DNA from: Mangrovimonas sp. TPBH4
GTDB taxonomy: Bacteria > Bacteroidota > Bacteroidia > Flavobacteriales > Flavobacteriaceae
Direction of reading: 5' to 3'
Assembly: GCF_001280505.1 (NCBI RefSeq)
Contig: NZ_LBIO01000049.1
Coordinates: forward strand, 186,001 to 250,000
DNA length: 64,000 bases
Shown one piece after another: positions 55,706 through 64,000 of this stretch. The notes beneath the pieces were generated by a model. The model did no database searches. It was not told where the DNA came from and saw only the letters and a list, made by a program, of their open reading frames with translations. A program made the position numbers and the translations under genes. The stretch's first letter is position 1, and the number at the start of each line of letters is the position of its first letter.

Positions 55706-56160
55706 AGGGTTTGGTTCGTCGGTTTTTAAGTATCGCTACCTATTAGTATGCAATGATAACACCATTGCACTTGGAACAATTACCCCTAAAAGGCCAAGAA
55801 TTAATGGAAAAAGGTTTTTTAAAATCCCAAACCAGTGTACCCAAGCACATTGTAAATGCAAGTTTGGTAATCTTTGAATGCCCCCTTTACAACAAACTTT
55901 TAGGCATCTTATTAAACGAAAGACAGACCAATTAAATAATGTGAAGACAAAAGTGCCTAGTACTCCATTTCCAGTACCAACTAACACACTCAATTACTTA
56001 ATGTAAAATAACAGAAGTTAAAAGCAATTTGGTACAGCCCAACAAACTGCCCAAGCAACCAAAAGTTATTTAATTAAAAAATTAGTCAATTAATCATTGA
56101 ACAATGTTATGCTATTATTAATGATATACAACTTTTGTTGCAATGACTCTATGACTGTAT
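55706..56160. other. Intergenic region with AraC-start remnant
   Basis: At 55939-55983 the bases from GTGAAGACAAAAG through CAGTACCAACTAA closely resemble the first codons of the AraC gene (VKTKVPST versus MKTKAPST) and then break off; about 25 bp upstream are also alike. This is a remnant of a duplication. A 60-codon frame at 55753-55935 (MITPLHLEQLPLKGQELMEK onward) has no recognised relative and may be part of the same remnant. No other feature was seen. Confidence 0.5.
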
Positions 56161-56163
56161 TGA

Positions 56164-56194
56164 AATTAAAAAACCTACAGAAATCTGCAGGTTT
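56164..56194 (-). terminator. Terminator after the esterase gene
   Basis: AAACCT-A-CAGA (56171-56181) pairs with TCTG-C-AGGTTT (56184-56194) across an AA loop, followed on the minus strand by a T run. Confidence 0.85.
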
Positions 56195-56221
56195 CTTTTA
56201 CTGATTTAGTATTTTAAATTA

Positions 56222-57370
56222 TCAGAACTTATTTGAACAAAATTCCAAAGCAATAGCTAAACGTTCAAACATATTTGTATGATGTCCTCCTTCGTAGGTT
56301 TCGAAAGTATAATCAATGTTATAGAAATTTAACTTTTCTACGATATAGGGATGTGTTAGATTAGTGCCAAGTTCATCATAGATCCCCACATCAAAATAGA
56401 TTCCGTTTAAAGAATTGAAATTGTCATAATATATATCCAACATAGAAAAAACATCCTGTTGGTGCCAACGATCCATTACTTCCATGACTGGATGAACAGA
56501 TCCGTATTCATCAAACTCAAAAGGCAAATCTACATAATAAGGTGGGTTATTAAGATTTGGCGACCAAGCAGCACTCATTGCATACATGGCACTAGTTAAA
56601 AATTTACTTGAATCTGGCCCCGTAAAACCATTTGGATTTTCTTGTTCAATAACAGCAGCAAATTCCAACAAGGCATCTACTAACAACAAACCACTATGGC
56701 TGCCAACAACTCCAAAAATATCGGGATGTAGCATACCAAATTTAAATGCAGCATAGCCGCCTTGGGAATGTCCCACTACGGCACGACCGGTTGGGTTAGC
56801 TATAGTACTATAATTTTTGTCCATATAACTAACAAGATCATCGACAATAAAATCCTCAAAATTGCCATTCAGTATGGAATTAGTGTAAAAACTAAATCCG
56901 TAGGGTTCTGTAGCTGCATTAGGCATAACAATAATCATGGGCTCGATAAGACCATTACTAATTAGGCTATCTATCCAAAGCCTAAATCCTTCTTCTGGAA
57001 AATCTGGGTATTCATTACTAAACAGGTATGGATTATTAATCCATTCGTCCCAAACACTTTCATCTATAAATGATTTTTCAGAAAAAGGGAACCCATGTAA
57101 TAAATATACAACAGGATATTCTTTAGTGCCATTTTTTTTATATCCTGGTGGAGTATAAATCTGCAATTTTCTAACATAAGAATTTCCTATAAAATTTCCA
57201 TACAGTGCTTCACTCTCCAAGACCCTATTTTGAAGTTTACTCTTCTCAATTTTTCTATAGGAATCCTCAGTCTGCACGTTGTCAAAATCTGAATTGACAG
57301 GTTCTGTCTCACAGTTTAAAAAAGCCATTAGTACCAAAAGCACTAAGGCAAAAGGTGTTAATTTTTTCAT
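56222..57370 (-). CDS. Alpha/beta-hydrolase esterase, lipoprotein
   Basis: This 382-residue lipoprotein (MAFLNC, Cys20) has the esterase-D-like fold: VRKLQIYTPPGYKKNGTKEY, VVYLLHGFPFSEKSF, the nucleophile Ser in VVGHSQGGYAAFKFG, and the C-terminal His in FETYEGGHHTN. Such enzymes cleave carboxyl esters, including acetyl or feruloyl groups on glycans. It is monocistronic. The hybrid kinase gene upstream on the same strand is separated by 194 bp and may regulate it. Confidence 0.85.
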   Translation of the reverse strand: MKKLTPFALVLLVLMAFLNCETEPVNSDFDNVQTEDSYRKIEKSKLQNRVLESEALYGNFIGNSYVRKLQIYTPPGYKKNGTKEYPVVYLLHGFPFSEKSFIDESVWDEWINNPYLFSNEYPDFPEEGFRLWIDSLISNGLIEPMIIVMPNAATEPYGFSFYTNSILNGNFEDFIVDDLVSYMDKNYSTIANPTGRAVVGHSQGGYAAFKFGMLHPDIFGVVGSHSGLLLVDALLEFAAVIEQENPNGFTGPDSSKFLTSAMYAMSAAWSPNLNNPPYYVDLPFEFDEYGSVHPVMEVMDRWHQQDVFSMLDIYYDNFNSLNGIYFDVGIYDELGTNLTHPYIVEKLNFYNIDYTFETYEGGHHTNMFERLAIALEFCSNKF

Positions 57371-57564
57371 GACATTACTATTTAATCTGTTATTTTGGTA
57401 TCCAACAGAGCATTATCCTCTTTCCTTAAACATAGATTTTCTGGTCTATTGAGCTCTGTAAATTGTCAGGAATTAAATTAATCAAGATTCGGCAATCTAG
57501 ATTTTCTTATAGTACCAAATTATTGCCTATTTGTGCCATTAGAATAGAAGCTTGGCCAAATATC

Positions 57565-59691
57565 TCAGTGAAGTGTGCTGGGACTAAACCCATATTTTTT
57601 TGTAAACACTCTACTAAAATGGGAAAGGTTTTTAAAACCAGTTCTAAAAGCTACCTCAGAGACATTCATATCACTAGAAATAAGTAATTCTTTTGCTTTT
57701 TTTAGTTTAAGGGTCATTATAAATTGGTGGACAGTTGTATTTGTGAGCGAAGAAAATTTTCGATATAACTGGGAACGGCTCATAGACATATTACTGCACA
57801 ATTGATTTACACCAAAACTTTCATCTCCAAGATGTTCTTCCAGGATGTGTCTTACCTTCCTAATAAACTCATGTTCTCTGGATTTGCTCTTATTTAATGG
57901 GGCACTCAAATAATTTTCTGTTGCTATGGTATTATAGTGTTTTTGTAAAGATTTTCGAAGAGCAATTAGTTTTTCAATCCTAACAAAAAGCTCTTCATTA
58001 TTAAATGGTTTAGTTAGGTAAACATCTGCTCCCGCATCTAGTCCTTCCAATTTAGACCTTTGGTCGGCCAACGCTGTTAATAATATTATTGGGATGTGAC
58101 TGGTTCTAATATCATCTTTTAATAGATGGCACAAATTAAATCCATCTAAATCTTGCATCACATCGCTTATGATTAAATCAGGAATCACCTTGAGCGCTTT
58201 TTTATAACCTTCAATACCACTATTGGCCATAATAACATGATAATCATTTGAAAGCAAATTCTCTAAATAATTTCCTAAATCCAAGCTATCTTGAATAATC
58301 AGTAGATTGAGCAATTCACTATTCACAGTCCTCATTTTATCACCCTTAACACTATTCGCTATAGGTAATTGCATTGGGTGTTTCCTATTTAAATATCCAA
58401 CATTAAAATGCATTTTATCACGCTCAAGGGTAATTGGAAGCTGAACAATAAAAGTCGTCCCCATACCTACTTCCCCCTCCACATTGATTTTCCCCGCCAT
58501 AGCATCCACAAACTCATTGACCACTGCAAGTCCCAACCCAGCACCTTCCCGCAGGTCCTCTAAGTCATTGTCTACTTGATACAATTTGTCGACAATATTT
58601 TTTTGTTGATCCAGCGGAATCCCCGAACTGTTATCTTGTATTTTTAATTCCAAACACTTTTCATTCGCAATCTCTTTACTAGTAATTGATATTTTAATTA
58701 CACCATTCCTTGGAGTACCTTTAATTGCGCTGAACAAAAGGTTCGATATAATACCCTTTATCTTATCAGGATCGAAATCCATTATAATCTCATCGGGACT
58801 AGATTTAAATTTTAGAAAAATATTTTTTGCTTTAGCCAAGGATTGAAAAGAACAGGTAAGATATTGAAGGTATACAACAATGTCCTCTTGAACTAAGTTC
58901 AAGGACATGGCTTTGGCTTCTAACTTAGATACCTTGAGCAACCTATTGGAAAGTTTTATAAGATTATTAGTATTTCTACTGATAGTTTCATGACCTTTAT
59001 AAAGCCAATTTTCAGGATCCTTCAGTATTTGATCCATCATCCCGGAGATTATACTTAAAGGGGTTCTAAATTCGTGTGAGATATGCTTAAAGAATTTTGT
59101 TTTTAAATCATCTAATTCCCTAACCCTGATTATTTCTGTTTTTTTGGCCTTTTCAAGTTCTCTGACAAAATACAAAAGGGTTAAAAATATAAATGAAGCA
59201 CCAATTAGAAAACCTAAAATATGTCCTGTAAAAAGAAGATCCTCAAAAGTATGTGGATTTGATAAAGTCGCCAACAACATACCAATGATATAAATTAAGA
59301 AAATCAAAGTTGCTCTTTTCTTATTTGGGAAAATTAGCGCGAACATCGGACCTAAAAACCCCACATACACTAGAGTTCCTGTGAACAACATTCCTCCCAT
59401 AAAATAAACTTTTAAAGAAGTAAGAACGACTATTATTATTTGACTAAAGAAGCTATAATTTTCTATATGTTTTTTGTAAAAATGGAAGATTAAAAGTGGT
59501 ACGAATAGACAAATTATGAAGATTATATTCAAAAGGAATACTGCTGCTCCATAATTATTTCCAATTAAATAGGCCGCTAAAAGCAATACAGGCAACCCAA
59601 AAAAATTGAAAATATACCAAATTTTTTTTAATAAAACAGTTTCCTTATCATCACCCGGGTAGCAGAGATATTCGTTGAACTTAGCATTCAA
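57565..59691 (-). CDS. Hybrid histidine kinase-response regulator with AraC output domain
   Basis: This 708-residue protein combines five parts: about six membrane helices (30-176), a HisKA domain with H206 in KHISHEFRTPLSIISG, a HATPase domain (GAGLGLAVVNEF), a receiver domain (DLIISDVMQDLDGF, phospho-Asp near 515; ALADQRSKLEGLDAGADVYLTKPF), and a C-terminal AraC helix-turn-helix (MSMSRSQLYRKFSSLTNT, FRTGFKNLSHFSRVFTKKYG). This resembles the hybrid two-component systems of Bacteroidota, but the usual large periplasmic sensor is absent. The signal must be sensed within the membrane. Targets may include the esterase gene downstream. Confidence 0.92.
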   Translation of the reverse strand: MNAKFNEYLCYPGDDKETVLLKKIWYIFNFFGLPVLLLAAYLIGNNYGAAVFLLNIIFIICLFVPLLIFHFYKKHIENYSFFSQIIIVVLTSLKVYFMGGMLFTGTLVYVGFLGPMFALIFPNKKRATLIFLIYIIGMLLATLSNPHTFEDLLFTGHILGFLIGASFIFLTLLYFVRELEKAKKTEIIRVRELDDLKTKFFKHISHEFRTPLSIISGMMDQILKDPENWLYKGHETISRNTNNLIKLSNRLLKVSKLEAKAMSLNLVQEDIVVYLQYLTCSFQSLAKAKNIFLKFKSSPDEIIMDFDPDKIKGIISNLLFSAIKGTPRNGVIKISITSKEIANEKCLELKIQDNSSGIPLDQQKNIVDKLYQVDNDLEDLREGAGLGLAVVNEFVDAMAGKINVEGEVGMGTTFIVQLPITLERDKMHFNVGYLNRKHPMQLPIANSVKGDKMRTVNSELLNLLIIQDSLDLGNYLENLLSNDYHVIMANSGIEGYKKALKVIPDLIISDVMQDLDGFNLCHLLKDDIRTSHIPIILLTALADQRSKLEGLDAGADVYLTKPFNNEELFVRIEKLIALRKSLQKHYNTIATENYLSAPLNKSKSREHEFIRKVRHILEEHLGDESFGVNQLCSNMSMSRSQLYRKFSSLTNTTVHQFIMTLKLKKAKELLISSDMNVSEVAFRTGFKNLSHFSRVFTKKYGFSPSTLH

Positions 59692-59997
59692 TTTATCAAT
59701 TATGTTTCTAAAAGAGTTAATGCCAAGGTATTTTAATTTTAAACTTTTAAAGATAAGAAGTTATTAAAAAAGCAACAATGATAAATGTCAACTATTCATC
59801 CAAAACTCCGTTTTAATGTGTAATTCCAATTACAGATAAATGGGGTTTTTCGGATGTAAAAAATTATGATTCATAAATTCCATACAAACCAGACATTATA
59901 CTGCCAAAACTATAAAATAACTTTACCTATCTTTAAAGGATTAACTCCCCACCTCGGAGCAACTTTTTCAAACTTTCTAAACCCATTAGCATAACAA
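59692..59997. other. Divergent intergenic region
   Basis: This stretch separates the hybrid kinase from the methyltransferase. It is (A+T)-rich and must hold both promoters, but no clear palindrome or -7/-33 pair was recognised. Confidence 0.35.
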
Positions 59998-60756
59998 ATG
60001 GATGTAGTAAACTATAACAAAGCGGCCTGGGACCATTACGTTGATAAAAAAGACCGCTGGACCATTCCCGTATCTGAACAAGCATTGGTGGCTGCCAAAA
60101 ATGGCAACTGGAATATCGTGTTGACGCCTACAAAGCCGGTTCCCCACAATTGGTTTCCCGATCTGAAGGATTTAAAAATTTTGGGACTGGCCTCAGGAGG
60201 TGGACAACAGGGGCCTATTCTGGCAGCTTTAGGAGCCAATGTTACAATTTTTGACAACTCGGAAAAGCAATTGCAACAAGACAAAACCTTGAGCGATAAA
60301 TTTAGCCTAGGTATAAAAACAGTACAAGGGGATATGAAAGACCTTTCCATTTTTGAAGACAATTCATTCGGCTTAATTTTCAATCCCTGTTCGGTGCTTT
60401 TTGTAGACAATGTGTTACCCGTTTGGAAGGAATGCTTCCGGGTTTTAAAACCTAATGGCGTTTTAATGACGGGACTCATCAATCCTATGTCATTTCAGTT
60501 GGACGAAGATAATTTGCAACTCATTTACAAGCAGCCTTACTCCGACTTACATTCTTTACCCAAGGAAAAACTGGAAGCATTGAAAGCAAATAAGGACCCC
60601 TTGGTATTTGGCCATAGCTTAACCGATCAAATAAACGGACAATTGGAGGCGGGATTTAACTTGACAAATATGTATGAAGGCAATTGGGGCGGAGAAAGCA
60701 AAATGGATGATTTTTTTCCTGCGTTTATAGCTACTAGGGCTATAAAACCACTTTAA
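59998..60756 (+). CDS. Class I SAM-dependent methyltransferase
   Basis: This 252-residue protein has the Rossmann-type methyltransferase motifs: motif I LKILGLASGGGQQGPILAALG, the acidic NVTIFDNSEKQLQQD, the QGDMKDLSIFEDNSF loop and CFRVLKPNGVLMTGL. The N-terminus YNKAAWDHYVDKKDRW is typical of a widespread family of small methyltransferases with unknown acceptors. It stands alone. Confidence 0.88.
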   Translation: MDVVNYNKAAWDHYVDKKDRWTIPVSEQALVAAKNGNWNIVLTPTKPVPHNWFPDLKDLKILGLASGGGQQGPILAALGANVTIFDNSEKQLQQDKTLSDKFSLGIKTVQGDMKDLSIFEDNSFGLIFNPCSVLFVDNVLPVWKECFRVLKPNGVLMTGLINPMSFQLDEDNLQLIYKQPYSDLHSLPKEKLEALKANKDPLVFGHSLTDQINGQLEAGFNLTNMYEGNWGGESKMDDFFPAFIATRAIKPL

Positions 60757-60834
60757 TAAGGATATACTTCCCTTAACACATAACCTGTCTATTATTTAGT
60801 ACCTTTATAGTTTAAACTTTAAAGACCTCCTGTT

Positions 60835-61254
60835 TTGGATAAGCCAAGAAAACCCTCTAAATTATTTTTACGTTTTATAAAACATGTCAATACCATCAGA
60901 GACCATTCAAGGCATGACAATGTGTTGATTAACACATCGCTGTACAGGCACTTCTCTGAAGAGGATATTGAGATCAATATAGATAACTTGACAGAGGAAT
61001 CTAATCTTGCCATAGAACATGGCTATTTGTATCCGGACTTAACCCCCAATTTCAAGGTAAAAGATAAGGCCATCCCGGATGCAGGAATCGACATGAAAGT
61101 ACTTGGTAAATCCTTGAAAAAAATAATTGATTTTATTGATATTGGGGCCCCTGTAGGCTTTATGAAATATTACCAAGATTATTTTGAAGCGCCTTTTGAC
61201 AAAACAAATAAGCAGTTTTGGGAAGAGGTTTTTAAAATGAAAATCCAAGATTAA
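60835..61254 (+). CDS. Hypothetical protein with TTG start
   Basis: This 139-codon frame starts at a TTG (MDKPRKPSKLFLRFIKHVNT). The first in-frame ATG is only at about residue 87. The sequence is a plausible soluble alpha/beta protein (NLTEESNLAIEHGYLYPDLT, DYFEAPFDKTNKQFWEEVF). No family was recognised. It may be a real gene with a rare start or a remnant that lost its 5' end. Confidence 0.5.
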   Translation: MDKPRKPSKLFLRFIKHVNTIRDHSRHDNVLINTSLYRHFSEEDIEINIDNLTEESNLAIEHGYLYPDLTPNFKVKDKAIPDAGIDMKVLGKSLKKIIDFIDIGAPVGFMKYYQDYFEAPFDKTNKQFWEEVFKMKIQD

Positions 61255-61516
61255 AAACCCAACAAAAAAACTTAAAATCCCTAGCATTACATGGCCTTGT
61301 AAACTCATTCCCATTTCAACTAATGACCTCCACTGGATTTAAAACTTAAACCGCTCTTTACTTCTCCTTGTAATATTAACACCAGACTATTTTGATTGAA
61401 TTCCCGGATCTTCTTCCGAATTTAGTTTTGACTTTGTCCATACAACCCTAAATTCAATGTTGCTTTATTGTTTCTTTTAAGTTAAATTTACATTAACCAG
61501 CCCCATCGGTGTGGAT
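61255..61516. other. Intergenic region
   Basis: No gene or clear regulatory element was seen between the two small hypothetical genes. Confidence 0.35.
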
Positions 61517-61756
61517 ATGGAAGCGCAATATCTAATCAACAAATTCATTCCTGAACTTCCTTACTATCGGGAAACCGAAACTTTGGAATATATCCCTGAA
61601 ACCAGTTCAGATGATTACAAATGCTATCGTTTTACCTATAGAAGCCACAATCAGGAATTGATATCCCTTTTGGTTGAATTTGACCTAAAACGTGAAAAAG
61701 TCTCTTTTGGTCTATGGGGCAGCAGCACCATGGAAACCCACAAATTGAATTTATAA
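61517..61756 (+). CDS. Small hypothetical protein
   Basis: This protein of 79 residues starts at the ATG at 61517, with a GTG two codons earlier. It has an even mix of strands and charged residues (FIPELPYYRETETLEYIPET, YRFTYRSHNQELISLLVEFD, REKVSFGLWGSS). No family was recognised. A terminator follows. Confidence 0.5.
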   Translation: MEAQYLINKFIPELPYYRETETLEYIPETSSDDYKCYRFTYRSHNQELISLLVEFDLKREKVSFGLWGSSTMETHKLNL

Positions 61757-61810
61757 ACTCCAACTCTTTAAACAAATACAAAGTCAATATTCAACCTCCT
61801 TCACAAAAAA

Positions 61811-61840
61811 AAAGCACCCTGCAAAGAACAGGGTGCTTTT
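61811..61840. terminator. Bidirectional terminator between convergent genes
   Basis: AAAGCACCCTG (61811-61821) pairs perfectly with CAGGGTGCTTT (61829-61839) around a 7-base loop. A and T runs on the two sides let it serve both the small plus-strand gene and the minus-strand M43 protease. Confidence 0.92.
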
Positions 61841-61881
61841 GGATTCAAAAAAACAAAATCAAAAAGACAAGCTATCCAACG

Positions 61882-63828
61882 TTAGTTCTTCAGGAACTGA
61901 ACAAAAACGTTTTGCTGCCCTTTATTCAACTTTAGAAAATATAATCCTTGAGAGTAGGAGCTCACGTTGATACTTAAATCTTCCTCTGAACTTATCTCCT
62001 CATGTCGTATATTTTGCCCAAGTGCATTGTATATTTCATAAGAATCTGGTAGCTCATGGGCACCTAGCTTCACTATCAATATATCGCTGGTTGGATTGGG
62101 ATAAACTTTCATTCCTGCCTCAACAAAATAGTCGGCACTCCCAAGCGTTTCATATTGAATGGTTACAGATTCCATATCCTCAAAGTCTCCTCCCTCTACC
62201 AAAATACTTCCTTCCTCATCTGTTAATACGTAGGAGCCTTCTCCATAGGTACAACAAATACCATCACCATAGGTATCGTTAATTGAAAACAAGTAGCAGT
62301 CTTCATTACCCAACTCAAAGGTTTCGGTAAAAACCGCTCCGGAATTTCCATCGGTATAGGGCCCACCAGAATACAATACAACACCTTCGCCATCTTGAAG
62401 GGACCAAGTCGTTTCAGAACCAAAAACATCCAAAGTCAAAGTCAGGTTAATTTGGGAAGCGGCTACCTGCAATGCATCACTCACATTAAAACAAGTACTA
62501 TCACTATCGTTACACGTACGGGCATTCAGTTCATTTGCCACCGAAACATAAAAGGTATGATCTCCTGCGGTTGTCTCCATAGGTTCCAAAGCCACTTGCA
62601 CACTAGATTGAGGGTCCAAACTTCCAGACCAACTAAATGTAATTGGGGTTGTATCATCAATATAGCATTGAAAGGTGGCTGTCGTTAATGTTTGAGTACC
62701 ATAATTGGAAAGCCTTACTATAGGCGTAATGGACGCGCCACAACCAATTTGCAATTCATCAATGGCCACACTAGGGTCTGATGCTACCTCCAATGGCGCA
62801 CTCAAAGCTGGGGAATCCTCCAAAGAAGCCCTATTGGTTGAAGCACTCAACACGGCAAGGATTCTGGCTTTTTGGTCATTGGTAAACACATTCATACATT
62901 CATCGTTGGTATAATCCATAAAATTTTCAACCATATCATAACTATCGCAAGAATAGTTACTCTCTGGACAGCCGTAGTTGGCCGTTTCTACCGCCGGAGT
63001 ATCGTCACAATAATCCTCATCGTCACATGCTCCTTGAAAAGTATGATAAAGGCCTAAAAAATGCCCAACCTCATGGGTCATTGTTCTTCCTTTGTCGTAT
63101 GGAGCAATAAGAGCGAAGGTACCATCATCATAATCGGAACTTCCAAAGGTGGTGTAATTGGAAGCGACACCATCTGTACTGGCCGTCCCTCCAGGAAATT
63201 GGGCATAGCCCAAGATACCATCCAAATCATCAATAAATTTTGCTGACCACATGTTTAAGTAGTTTGCCGGATCCCAATAGGTTTGTGTCTTTTGGCTCTG
63301 CATGTCGCTATACCCTACGCCATCCATACAAATATTTACCCTGTCTATTCCATTGGTTGGGCATCCTTCCGGCGTTTGCTGTGCTAAGACAAATTCCACC
63401 TCCACATCGGCGCCATCTTCGTGGGTATTATAGCCTGGGGTCCCCATCAAACGGCGGTAATCTTCATTAAGCACCGTAATTTGCGATAGCACCTGAGCCT
63501 CCGTAATATTTGGACCGACTCCAATGGTCTCGCCATTATGCAATACATGAACGACCACCGGGATGACAATAATATCGTCTGTAGCGGCACTGTTCCGTTG
63601 CGATTTTATATCCTTTAATGTTTGCTCAAGCTTGTTTTCAAAGCTTTTACTCCCCATCATATTGGGATGTTCATTGCGAAGAATGGTATTATATTCATCG
63701 GAATAACATCTCACAACGGAATTAGGCTGCAGATGAGATGATTTTTTCATTACTGGACTATGTTGAGCCCAACCTTGCATACACAAGGCCAAGCAAAAAC
63801 ATAAGGATGCTAGATAAAGTTTGTTCAT
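61882..63828 (-). CDS. Secreted M43-family metalloprotease with T9SS sorting domain
   Basis: This 648-residue protein has a Sec signal (LASLCFCLALCMQGWAQ) and a pappalysin-like M43 catalytic domain (about 85-335). The zinc motif is H252-E-x-x-H256-xxGLY-H262 and the Met-turn region is ENFMDYTNDECMNVF. Beta domains follow (NLTLTLDVFGSETTWSL, SINDTYGDGICCTYG). A C-terminal type A sorting signal (VYPNPTSDILIVK through NAFVQ-like VFVQFLKN) marks export by the type IX system. It should digest proteins outside the cell. Confidence 0.95.
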   Translation of the reverse strand: MNKLYLASLCFCLALCMQGWAQHSPVMKKSSHLQPNSVVRCYSDEYNTILRNEHPNMMGSKSFENKLEQTLKDIKSQRNSAATDDIIVIPVVVHVLHNGETIGVGPNITEAQVLSQITVLNEDYRRLMGTPGYNTHEDGADVEVEFVLAQQTPEGCPTNGIDRVNICMDGVGYSDMQSQKTQTYWDPANYLNMWSAKFIDDLDGILGYAQFPGGTASTDGVASNYTTFGSSDYDDGTFALIAPYDKGRTMTHEVGHFLGLYHTFQGACDDEDYCDDTPAVETANYGCPESNYSCDSYDMVENFMDYTNDECMNVFTNDQKARILAVLSASTNRASLEDSPALSAPLEVASDPSVAIDELQIGCGASITPIVRLSNYGTQTLTTATFQCYIDDTTPITFSWSGSLDPQSSVQVALEPMETTAGDHTFYVSVANELNARTCNDSDSTCFNVSDALQVAASQINLTLTLDVFGSETTWSLQDGEGVVLYSGGPYTDGNSGAVFTETFELGNEDCYLFSINDTYGDGICCTYGEGSYVLTDEEGSILVEGGDFEDMESVTIQYETLGSADYFVEAGMKVYPNPTSDILIVKLGAHELPDSYEIYNALGQNIRHEEISSEEDLSINVSSYSQGLYFLKLNKGQQNVFVQFLKN

Positions 63829-63871
63829 AATATTGTTGATGTGTTAAAATTAAACGTAACTAAAACCCCCG

Positions 63872-64000
63872 CTACTTGTACTTTCTCTTTTGATACCAAA
63901 TATCGGATAAGGACAATCCAATATGGATTGTGTTTAAGTTCTCCTGAATTACCGAACTACTGGCAGCGCCAGAGGTAAAACGTCGAGCATAGGAAATGTT
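63872..64000 (-). CDS. C-terminus of an unidentified protein (runs off right edge)
   Basis: The last 42 codons are visible on the minus strand, ending at a TAG (63872-63874): ISYARRFTSGAASSSVIQ then NTIHIGLSLSDIWYQKRKYK. The alternating pattern near the end resembles the last strands of an outer-membrane barrel of the kind found in Bacteroidota, but the family cannot be named from this fragment. Confidence 0.6.
   Translation of the reverse strand, partial: NISYARRFTSGAASSSVIQENLNTIHIGLSLSDIWYQKRKYK

Noticed and set aside
55753-55935. 60-codon frame as a real gene
   Set aside because: No recognisable family, no promoter, and it directly abuts the remnant of a duplicated AraC start, so it is more likely debris.
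60036-60482. 148-codon minus-strand frame within the methyltransferase gene
   Set aside because: It is antisense to clear methyltransferase motifs and has no plausible start or domain.

Overview
The window looks like chromosomal DNA of a marine Flavobacteriaceae-type Bacteroidota. The evidence is two SusC-like TonB-dependent receptors (one with its SusD partner), many short lipoprotein signals ending in a Cys, a metalloprotease with a type IX secretion (T9SS) C-terminal sorting domain, an (A+T)-rich base composition and perfect TAnnTTTG -7 boxes. No tRNA, rRNA, CRISPR array, transposase or integrase was seen.

Region 1 (1-9.2 kb) is one end of a polysaccharide utilisation locus. A SusC receptor runs off the left edge and is divergent from a Nudix-fold sugar regulator. 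Then come an acidic lipoprotein, a GH88 unsaturated uronyl hydrolase, a BNR_4 beta-propeller protein resembling ulvan/uronate lyases, a DUF2264 protein and a beta-helix lipoprotein. The chemistry points to a uronic-acid polymer such as ulvan or a rhamnose-glucuronate capped glycan.

Region 2 (9.5-26.7 kb) is the most interesting part. A SusC/SusD pair heads an operon with two alkaline-phosphatase-superfamily enzymes, an MBL-fold hydrolase, a class III PLP enzyme resembling the hydroxy-aminoethylphosphonate lyase PbfA, and a purple-acid-phosphatase-like enzyme. A separate alkaline phosphatase follows. On the other side of an XRE-cupin regulator lies a second operon: a DUF5690 MFS-like transporter, a TIGR03364-type FAD oxidoreductase and a TIGR03351 phosphonatase-like HAD hydrolase. 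Four copies of one 15-bp palindrome sit in the two control regions, two in front of each operon. I read this as a SusCD-coupled regulon for taking up and breaking down an organophosphonate or phosphonate ester.

Region 3 (26.8-39.9 kb) holds the pflB-pflA-focA fermentation genes, a VOC protein, a small PH-domain membrane protein, a DUF3604 lipoprotein, catalase-peroxidase katG, and a coupled pair of an unknown (alpha/alpha)-type protein and a DUF6544 protein.

Region 4 (39.7-53.5 kb) is an accessory patchwork. The 3' end of the DUF6544 gene recurs in three progressively decayed copies downstream, separated by unrelated genes (a GT-C glycosyltransferase, a GH13 amylase, small membrane and lipoproteins, a TetR unit, an arylsulfatase). 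Several intergenic spaces hold attC-like hairpins or shared 3' tails, so the layout looks like cassettes without a visible recombinase.

Region 5 (53.4-64 kb) carries an AraC regulator, a DUF1330 protein, an Hsp31/DJ-1 protein, a remnant of a duplicated AraC start, an esterase, a hybrid two-component regulator, a methyltransferase, two small unknown genes, an M43 protease with T9SS signal, and the C-terminus of one more gene at the right edge.
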